Source: Dehalococcoidia bacterium | GTDB taxonomy: Bacteria > Chloroflexota > Dehalococcoidia > GIF9 > AB-539-J10 | NCBI GenBank assembly: GCA_030606765.1 | Contig: JAUWFX010000016.1 | Coordinates: 1-17,985 of the forward strand | Reading direction: 5' to 3' | DNA: 17,985 bases | Shown: positions 12,363-17,985 of the stretch, piece by piece | How positions within the stretch are numbered: position 1 is the first letter of the stretch | Layout: the number at the start of each line of letters is the position of its first letter | Notes under the pieces: generated by a model | What the model saw: only the letters and a program-made list of their open reading frames with translations | The model's database searches: none | Told to the model about the DNA's origin: nothing | Position numbers and translations under genes: made by a program

Positions 12363-14810
12363 TCACTCAACGTAAAAGTCTTTCTGCCAGGTTTTGACTG
12401 CTTCGACTGCCGCGCGAGTGAATGACATGGGCTTGTATGTCCAGGTTGCGTACAGCTGTACCTGGTCAGCGACGTAGGGGCTGGGAACTCCGGGGAGTAC
12501 CACCAAACCGCTCTGCCCGGGTGGAATTACATTTACTGCATTCGGCAAGTCCCCACCGAGCATTTCGGCAATTTGGTTGTAGGTGCCGCGGTTCATGTAG
12601 GGGTGAATGTCATCTCCCGGCAGAGCTCCCATCTCGCTATAGTCTTGCATCCGCACCGGGGTAAGCCAGGTAGTCATATTGCTTGAGCCATATTGGGTCT
12701 CTAACTCAGCAATCGCATCCTGCAGCGCATTGACGATCAGTTCATCCCTGTCTCGCGCACCCAGGTAATCATAGTTGAGGACTGCATCCCCAAAGACGCG
12801 GATTAAGAGGCTAGGATAACTCTCTAGCTGTCCCATGAGCTCGGATGGAAGGATCCCGTTAAATACCACGGGAATGATTTTGTCATACCAGGCGTTGAAG
12901 ATTGTCAGACCGGGATGGTCGTACGTGGGATCCTCGTCTTCAGGCCACGCGGGTGACACAAGATCGACACGGCTGTGCGGTAAAGGAGAGAATGTAGCCC
13001 AGTCTATGAGTTCATCCCGCGCAGCATCTATAGTTACATTACCGGTCCCCTCGGCGGCATCAATCAAATAGCCGACGAAGTTCATTCCGTTGATATCGTT
13101 GTATCCCGCAAGCTGGTTAAGGGTGTTCATGTCGGCGAACGTTACTTCTCCCACCACAGTCTCGTAATAAGTGAGGGCATCCATTAGCGTCTTAACACGG
13201 TGACCCTCGCCCCAGTGGACGTCACTCTCTGCGTATTCCCAGCCGGCGATTGGCTTGTTGTTCCAGTTGGCAAGCCAGCCCTGGTCGGGATTGATGCACC
13301 TGGGCATCTCCTCAGGGTCTGTGACACGGACCCACTCTTGTGTTCCATTACCCGCCAGGGGCAATCTGCAGTCGGCACCTTCCGGCTTTACTGGGAAGCG
13401 TCCGGCATGCCAGAAACCTATGTTGCCTTCTGTGTCTGCCCAGTAGAAGTTGTGGTTAGGCAAGGTAAGTTCCACTGCCGCTTCGAATTCGTCAATGTCC
13501 GTTGCTTCCTGGAAGAGCTGCCAGCTCTGCTCGCCAGCAATCTCGTTCTTGAAGAATGGGGTGTGTAAGGTGATAGCCATGTCTGCATCCAGATCGACGG
13601 CGACAATAGGGCCATAGAGCGAACGACAACAGGTCACGTTCTGGGAAGTCTGCTTCTTGAGACCAAAGATAGTCTCCGTTCTTACTTCCATATCAACCCA
13701 GGCGCCATCGTGCCAGTACTGCAATGGGTTCACAGGATTTAATGTCAAGATGCGAGTATCTATGACATCGGAGGCGCCGGTGGTTGACGTCCAGGCGCCA
13801 TATTCGCTGACACCAATCAAGATGAATGGACCTGCTGAGGGGAATGCCATGCCCACAGCATTGATTCCGTCGCCATGCAATCCTAGCTCGTAAATAATTT
13901 GCGGAATCGAGTAGCCCATCTGCGGTCCTCCCAGCTCAAGAGCGTTGCCGGTGGCCGACAGGCCATCACTGATGGGTACAGCGTTGCTTCCGAATTTTGT
14001 TGGTATGCCCAGCGAATCGAACAGTTCGTCCTGAGTTGACCGAAGGTCCTCATACTGCTGCAGAACCTGGCTGAGATTGTCGGGGACATCCACCGAAGTT
14101 ATATCTGTGGAAAAAGCTGCGAGACAACCCTCGCCGGGTATCGTCACAGGCGCTCCAGGGTCATCCAGGGGGAACAAATCATCCCAGATGGCCGTTCCGT
14201 TCGTAGCTCCATGCATAGCTTGAAGGGTAAGAAGAGCCTCATAGAAGTCGCCTTCGTTACCTCCTGTTCCACCAAATCTCCACCCCATCAGCACTGTAAT
14301 GGCTACCACGTCTGCGACCGTGAAGGGCTCTAGGTAAGACAGCAGACCCTGCGCCATATATTCAGCAGGCACAAGAGGTATGTTGTCCAAGATTTGTTCA
14401 ATATAGGTGTTTATACCTTCTACATAAGCCTCAATCATCGACTTGAGATGTTCGTAGCCTGTACCTGGGCCCCAGTCATCATAAATATCCAGTAACTCAT
14501 CCTGGCTATACCACAACGTTCTGGTTGCAGCGTCCTCTTCTATTGTTGCCAGGCCGAACTCAGCAAGACGTCCGGAAGCGGCTCTTCTCATAACATCTGC
14601 CTGCCAGAGCCTATCCTGAGCCATAGCATAGCCAGCTCCAAAGCCCAAGCCTTCTTTCGTGTCCGCGAAAACGTGCGGCACTCCGTAGTCGTCTCTGATG
14701 ATGGTGCACAGAGGCTCAGGCTCAGGCTCCGGCTCAGGTTCCTCTGCACATGCCAGGCCTATACTCGCGACAAGAAGTATAGCTACTATTACTAACAATA
14801 CCTTTCTCAT
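12363..14810 (-). CDS. Penicillin acylase family Ntn-hydrolase, exported
   Basis: An 815-residue precursor of the penicillin amidase family, self-cleaving amidases that act outside the cytoplasmic membrane. The N-terminus has a signal peptide; C21 in IGLAC could be a lipobox cysteine, though -3 is Gly. An EPEPEPEP linker follows, then the alpha-chain opening RDDYGVPHVFAD (39-50). The cleavage site is G274/S275, so S275 becomes the beta-chain nucleophile (FGSNAVPI). GGPQMG puts Gln exactly at beta-23 (Q297), as in penicillin G acylase. GLHGDG and STTG match the beta-69 region, and NWNNKP at 515-520 carries the oxyanion Asn. A full maturation and catalytic set is therefore present. The substrate (beta-lactam, acyl-homoserine lactone or other N-acyl amide) cannot be told from this. 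The ATG has AAAGGAGG 7 nt upstream. The gene lies between two copies of the priA 3' end. Confidence 0.92.
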   Translation of the reverse strand: MRKVLLVIVAILLVASIGLACAEEPEPEPEPEPLCTIIRDDYGVPHVFADTKEGLGFGAGYAMAQDRLWQADVMRRAASGRLAEFGLATIEEDAATRTLWYSQDELLDIYDDWGPGTGYEHLKSMIEAYVEGINTYIEQILDNIPLVPAEYMAQGLLSYLEPFTVADVVAITVLMGWRFGGTGGNEGDFYEALLTLQAMHGATNGTAIWDDLFPLDDPGAPVTIPGEGCLAAFSTDITSVDVPDNLSQVLQQYEDLRSTQDELFDSLGIPTKFGSNAVPISDGLSATGNALELGGPQMGYSIPQIIYELGLHGDGINAVGMAFPSAGPFILIGVSEYGAWTSTTGASDVIDTRILTLNPVNPLQYWHDGAWVDMEVRTETIFGLKKQTSQNVTCCRSLYGPIVAVDLDADMAITLHTPFFKNEIAGEQSWQLFQEATDIDEFEAAVELTLPNHNFYWADTEGNIGFWHAGRFPVKPEGADCRLPLAGNGTQEWVRVTDPEEMPRCINPDQGWLANWNNKPIAGWEYAESDVHWGEGHRVKTLMDALTYYETVVGEVTFADMNTLNQLAGYNDINGMNFVGYLIDAAEGTGNVTIDAARDELIDWATFSPLPHSRVDLVSPAWPEDEDPTYDHPGLTIFNAWYDKIIPVVFNGILPSELMGQLESYPSLLIRVFGDAVLNYDYLGARDRDELIVNALQDAIAELETQYGSSNMTTWLTPVRMQDYSEMGALPGDDIHPYMNRGTYNQIAEMLGGDLPNAVNVIPPGQSGLVVLPGVPSPYVADQVQLYATWTYKPMSFTRAAVEAVKTWQKDFYVE

Positions 14811-15077
14811 ACGTTGTCCTCCTTTCTTGTTATCTTGTTTCCATACTCTGGGTTATACTCTAATTCAGTACTCAGTCAGATTCCACCTCCTTTCCTTGGT
14901 TTTTCAGGCGATTGAGCCTTGATTTGGCAAGTAATTTTGTTATCAGGGTAGACTTTGCTGTGGCAGGGAGAAAAGCCTACATCGTATGTGTTGTGTACAT
15001 TTGCGGGACTGAATCTGCTGCGGTTCAAACCAAACCCATGATTCACGCTACACCACCGATTATATGTCGCCTTTATT

Positions 15078-15108
15078 ATTATACCACTACTGTTGAGGAA
15101 CCCGTCAA
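15078..15108 (-). promoter_or_regulatory. Probable promoter of the acylase gene
   Basis: Read on the - strand: TTGACG (15108-15103), a 19-bp spacer and TATAAT (15083-15078), with TG upstream forming an extended -10 (TGGTATAAT). The leader would be about 260 nt, ending in the AAAGGAGG site. No credible gene lies in 14811-15228. Confidence 0.5.
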
Positions 15109-15113
15109 TTTAT

Positions 15114-15186
15114 GGACTCTCCAATCATGTGGACAGGGAGAGAGCAGCCATATACTTAGCGGCAAAAAAGCAAAATGGGAGAGTCC
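15114..15186. repeat. 9-bp inverted repeat upstream of the acylase promoter
   Basis: GGACTCTCC 15114-15122 and GGAGAGTCC 15178-15186 are perfect inverted copies 55 bp apart, just upstream of the acylase -35. They could be paired operator sites for a dimeric regulator, or remnants of an insertion end. Confidence 0.35.
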
Positions 15187-15207
15187 GATGGTGGTTATCT
15201 CCAGAGA

Positions 15208-15228
15208 AATCCCGCTGGAATGGGGATT
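15208..15228 (-). terminator. Weak hairpin at the priA end
   Basis: AATCCC 15208-15213 and GGGATT 15223-15228 pair directly after the priA stop. On the - strand the hairpin is followed by TCTCTGG, which is a poor T-run. Confidence 0.3.
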
Positions 15229-15502
15229 GAATCAAACCATCCCCATCGGATCGACATCTATAGTCCAGCCCCGCGGCAAAGTGAACCGGGATAACATCCG
15301 TGTTGAGTCAGGGCCGCGAAGGAAGAGTTGCCAGCGATACTTGCCCCTGGCTCTGTAGGCAAAAGTAGGCACAGGACCAATTACATTGAAATCAACTATG
15401 CCATCTCTGGCCTTTTCATCAAGAATTAGACGATACACCCTCTTTGCCTCACGGCGACATAACTCTTCGTCGGTGTGGCTATAAACCAGGCGGACTAATT
15501 GG
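15229..15502. repeat. Direct repeat of the priA 3' end, right copy
   Basis: This is the 3' end of intact priA plus three bases beyond the stop. It matches 11933-12206 in the same orientation. The two copies bound a unit of about 3.0 kb whose only gene is the acylase. Confidence 0.93.
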
Positions 15503-17664
15503 CTAAAAGGGGGATAATTGTATCGGCGGCGATAATCTATTTCTTTATAATAAAAACCAAGATAATCATGCCTGGCAGCAGCTTCAATAATGTAGTTATC
15601 AGGAGAGTAAGTCTGGATGATAACCTTTCCGGCTTTAACCCCACGCCCAGCCCTGCCGGCTACCTGGCACAGGAGCTGAAAAGTGCGCTCGCTACTTCGG
15701 AAATCAGGAAAATTAAGGCCAGTATCGGCATTGACTACCCCGGCCAGGGTCACCTGAGGCAGGTCTAGTCCTTTGGCTATCATCTGGGTGCCAATAAGCA
15801 CATCCGCCTTATGGTCACGAAAATTCTTTAACAACTCCTCATGAGCATATCTCCTGGTAATCACGTCTCTGTCCCAGCGAAGCAACCTTGCTTCAGGGAA
15901 GAAATGCCTTACCTCTTCTTCCACCCGCTGCGTGCCAATGCCCAGAAACCTGAGATTGCGCCGAGAACACCGGGAACAGCTCTGAGGTACCGGAACAGAA
16001 TAACGGCAACGATGGCAAATTAGCCTTTTCTCCACTGAATGGTAAGTAAGGGCTATAGAGCAGCGCGGGCAGCGAAAAATAAAGCCACAGTTACGACATC
16101 GAACAAAGGTAGCTGTGCCCCGACGGTTAAGGAAAAGAACTATCTGCTCGCCATGCGCCAGGGTTTCTTTCATGGCAGCTAATAAGGAACGACTGAACAA
16201 GCCTGTATTTCCGGCTTTAAGTTCTTCCCTTAAATCCACTATGCCTACTCCGGGGAGAGGGGAATAACCACGAGGAGTAATTCTTTCCTTGAGTTCTATA
16301 AGATGATACTCGCCTTGCTGTGCCTTATGAAAACTGCCGATATCAGGGGTAGCACTGCCCAGGATGACAACAGCATCGCTAAGTTGAGCCAATTTAATAG
16401 CCGCGTCGCGGGCATGATAACGAGGCGACTTATCTTCTTGTTTATATGTCCATTCATGCTCTTCATCGATAATGATAAGACCGAGGCTGGCCAGGGGCGC
16501 AAATAAGGCACTCCTTGGTCCAATGACAACATCGCAGTTTCCATCCATTATCCATTGCCATTCGTCGAACTGCTCTCCCGGAGATAGGCCGCTATGCAGT
16601 ACTGCCACACGCCCGGGGAAGCGATTAGCAAATCTCTCTACTGTTTGTTGAGTCAAAGCGATTTCCGGGATAAGGCAAATGCCTCGCTTACCTGCGGCAA
16701 TAACTTGAGCCAAGGCCCGCAGGTAAATCTCAGTCTTGCCACTGCCGGTAACGCCAAAAAGGAGAAAAACCGGTGGACTGCTAGATTGCCTCGCTTGCTT
16801 CACAATGAAATCTTGGATCGATCCCCAGGCAGTTTGTTGAGACGACGTGAGAACCGGAGCTGGAGAAGTTGTGAGGCTGAGATGAGATAATGGGTCACGT
16901 CTTACCCTGAGCCTTTCCACTGAGACCAAATGACGGCTCTCCAGGGCCTTGATAGTGGCAAGAGAGCAATTGAGACGTTTCCTCAGTTCGCTGATTGAAA
17001 TAGGTTGAGTCTGCCCGGTCAGAAATTCTAACAGTTCTGCCTGTTTATAGGCTCCAGACTTATCCAGGCGAGCTTTCTCTACTTCAATATTTTCTCCGTC
17101 AGCTATTAGCTTAATATAAGGAAGCATTTTGGGCTTTACCCTTGCCTTTTCCAATTCCAGAGTTTTTGTAATTAGTTGACGGTCTAACAACTGGTCGGTG
17201 ATTTGCCTGGCTTTTCTTTTACCAATTTCTTCCTCGAGTTCAGCCAAACTTGTCTCTTTTTTCTCTCTCATAATATGCAGGATTTGCCTTTGCTCGGGTG
17301 TTAAGGGCAAATCTACTTGGGAATTTCTTAGCTGAAAGCAAGTAATAGCCCGTCTTTCAAATCCCGGAGGTAGCATTAAAGCCAGGGCATCGAAAAGGGA
17401 GGCAAAATAGTATTCGCTTATCCACTGGGCAAGCTTTATTTGTATCAAGGAAAGCAAAGGAAAATCACTAACAATGCCAGCTATTTCCCTAGTTTCTTCA
17501 ACCGATGGCTCGTCTGATAATAGGAGCACAATCCCTTGAATAACCTTGGAGCCAAAGGGCACCCATACTGCTTGCCCGGCACTTATATTGAGCCCTGGTG
17601 GTACGGAATAGCAAAAAGTTGACCGACTCCCCGGGGAGTTGACTGCCACCTCGGCGTAGTTCAT
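15232..17664 (-). CDS. priA: Primosomal protein N' (replication restart helicase)
   Basis: PriA recognises stalled forks and starts helicase reloading. The 810-residue protein has the N-terminal 3'-end-binding domain (about 1-105) and a winged-helix region (about 115-250). The helicase core has Walker A GVTGSGKT at 304-311, DEEH at 400-403 and GSATP at 436-440. Eight zinc-binding cysteines lie at 523, 526, 532, 535, 550, 553, 563 and 566. The second helicase lobe carries QVAGRAGRG at 667-675, and the usual C-terminal domain follows. All key residues are in place, so the gene appears functional. Its ATG overlaps the rplS stop (ATGA), indicating translational coupling. The last 91 or so codons are duplicated at 11933-12206. 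Which copy is ancestral to this locus cannot be decided from the window alone. Confidence 0.96.
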   Translation of the reverse strand: MNYAEVAVNSPGSRSTFCYSVPPGLNISAGQAVWVPFGSKVIQGIVLLLSDEPSVEETREIAGIVSDFPLLSLIQIKLAQWISEYYFASLFDALALMLPPGFERRAITCFQLRNSQVDLPLTPEQRQILHIMREKKETSLAELEEEIGKRKARQITDQLLDRQLITKTLELEKARVKPKMLPYIKLIADGENIEVEKARLDKSGAYKQAELLEFLTGQTQPISISELRKRLNCSLATIKALESRHLVSVERLRVRRDPLSHLSLTTSPAPVLTSSQQTAWGSIQDFIVKQARQSSSPPVFLLFGVTGSGKTEIYLRALAQVIAAGKRGICLIPEIALTQQTVERFANRFPGRVAVLHSGLSPGEQFDEWQWIMDGNCDVVIGPRSALFAPLASLGLIIIDEEHEWTYKQEDKSPRYHARDAAIKLAQLSDAVVILGSATPDIGSFHKAQQGEYHLIELKERITPRGYSPLPGVGIVDLREELKAGNTGLFSRSLLAAMKETLAHGEQIVLFLNRRGTATFVRCRNCGFIFRCPRCSIALTYHSVEKRLICHRCRYSVPVPQSCSRCSRRNLRFLGIGTQRVEEEVRHFFPEARLLRWDRDVITRRYAHEELLKNFRDHKADVLIGTQMIAKGLDLPQVTLAGVVNADTGLNFPDFRSSERTFQLLCQVAGRAGRGVKAGKVIIQTYSPDNYIIEAAARHDYLGFYYKEIDYRRRYNYPPFSQLVRLVYSHTDEELCRREAKRVYRLILDEKARDGIVDFNVIGPVPTFAYRARGKYRWQLFLRGPDSTRMLSRFTLPRGWTIDVDPMGMV

Positions 17665-17985
17665 TCAGAGGTCTGTTCTTCTTCTTGAGGTGTGGCTTGC
17701 TCTATTTGAGGCATGGCTTGCTCTATTGCCTTCTCCCGCCTTTCCTTAAGTCGAGCCCGCTTAGCACTGAGCCTGCGCATATAATAGAGCTTGGCTCGGC
17801 GCACCTTTCCATGCCTGAGCACCTCTACATTTTGAACAGAAGGAGATTGGAAAGGGAAAGTACGTTCCACTCCAATGCCGTAAGATACCCTCCTCACCGT
17901 AAAGCTTCCACCATCAACGCCCTTCCTCATTTTAATCACCATCCCTTGGAAGTGTTGCAGTCGCTCTTTATCCCCTTCCATAGCC
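17661..17985 (-). CDS. rplS: 50S ribosomal protein L19 (5' end missing)
   Basis: L19 lies at the 30S-50S interface. The window holds 107 codons, starting inside the protein: the first residues, [10 protein letters not shown], correspond to the family's internal VxEGDKERIQ segment. About 20-25 N-terminal residues should therefore lie beyond the right edge, and the internal Met is not the start. Signatures are [26 protein letters not shown], and [16 protein letters not shown] with the following basic helix. The C-terminus has an extra Glu/Gln/Pro-rich tail of about 25 residues ([18 protein letters not shown]), longer than in most L19 proteins. The stop overlaps the priA start by 4 nt. Confidence 0.95.
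   Translation of the reverse strand, partial: AMEGDKERLQHFQGMVIKMRKGVDGGSFTVRRVSYGIGVERTFPFQSPSVQNVEVLRHGKVRRAKLYYMRRLSAKRARLKERREKAIEQAMPQIEQATPQEEEQTSE

Noticed and set aside
12179..12397. Small + strand gene between the priA fragment and the acylase end
   Set aside because: It crosses the priA fragment, the acylase terminator hairpin and the acylase 3' end, and has no ribosome binding site.
14912..15358. 148-codon + strand frame upstream of the acylase
   Set aside because: No ribosome binding site; its last part is antisense to the priA 3' end and the rest is the acylase promoter region.

Overview
The window looks like a chromosomal segment of an uncultured anaerobic bacterium, most plausibly of the Dehalococcoidia/Chloroflexota type. 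This is inference: it rests on gene style (AbfD-like dehydratase beside a DUF169 protein, secreted proteins with a CFI-box tail, short interspersed repeats of the CTGAGCGAAG kind) and not on a marker gene comparison. Both edges carry housekeeping genes; the middle holds accessory, mostly secreted, genes.

Region by region. Positions 1-140 are the 3' end of a small membrane protein gene. A 224-nt intergenic region with a nested hairpin structure and a good promoter leads into dnaX-ybaB-recR (365-2963, + strand), the usual replication/recombination-repair cluster. Next come a DUF169 protein (3095-3886) and a 4-hydroxybutyryl-CoA dehydratase-like protein (4053-5585), with two copies of a two-part repeat around them. 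From 5586 to 11869 there are three large exported proteins on the + strand: a beta-helix protein, an RCC1-repeat protein and a GLUG-repeat lipoprotein. The first two share nearly the same signal peptide and C-terminal CFI-box domain around different middles; the first and third share InlB-type B-repeat domains. Each has its own promoter with an extended -10 box, and two of the three have an intrinsic terminator between promoter and start codon, so conditional read-through is possible.

On the - strand, a penicillin-acylase-family Ntn-hydrolase with an export signal (12363-14810) lies between two direct copies of the 3' end of priA: the intact priA (15232-17664) and a detached C-terminal fragment (11936-12217), about 92% identical over 274 bp by eye. 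The acylase gene therefore looks inserted next to priA by an event that duplicated or replaced the priA 3' end. priA overlaps the 3' end of rplS by 4 nt at the right edge.

The most interesting points are the acylase unit bounded by priA fragments, the structured terminator-ending leader before the beta-helix gene, the two-part repeat whose halves flank the DUF169 gene in one copy and lie together in the other, and the pair of exported proteins with common ends and exchanged middles. No CRISPR array, tRNA, rRNA, transposase or integrase was seen.
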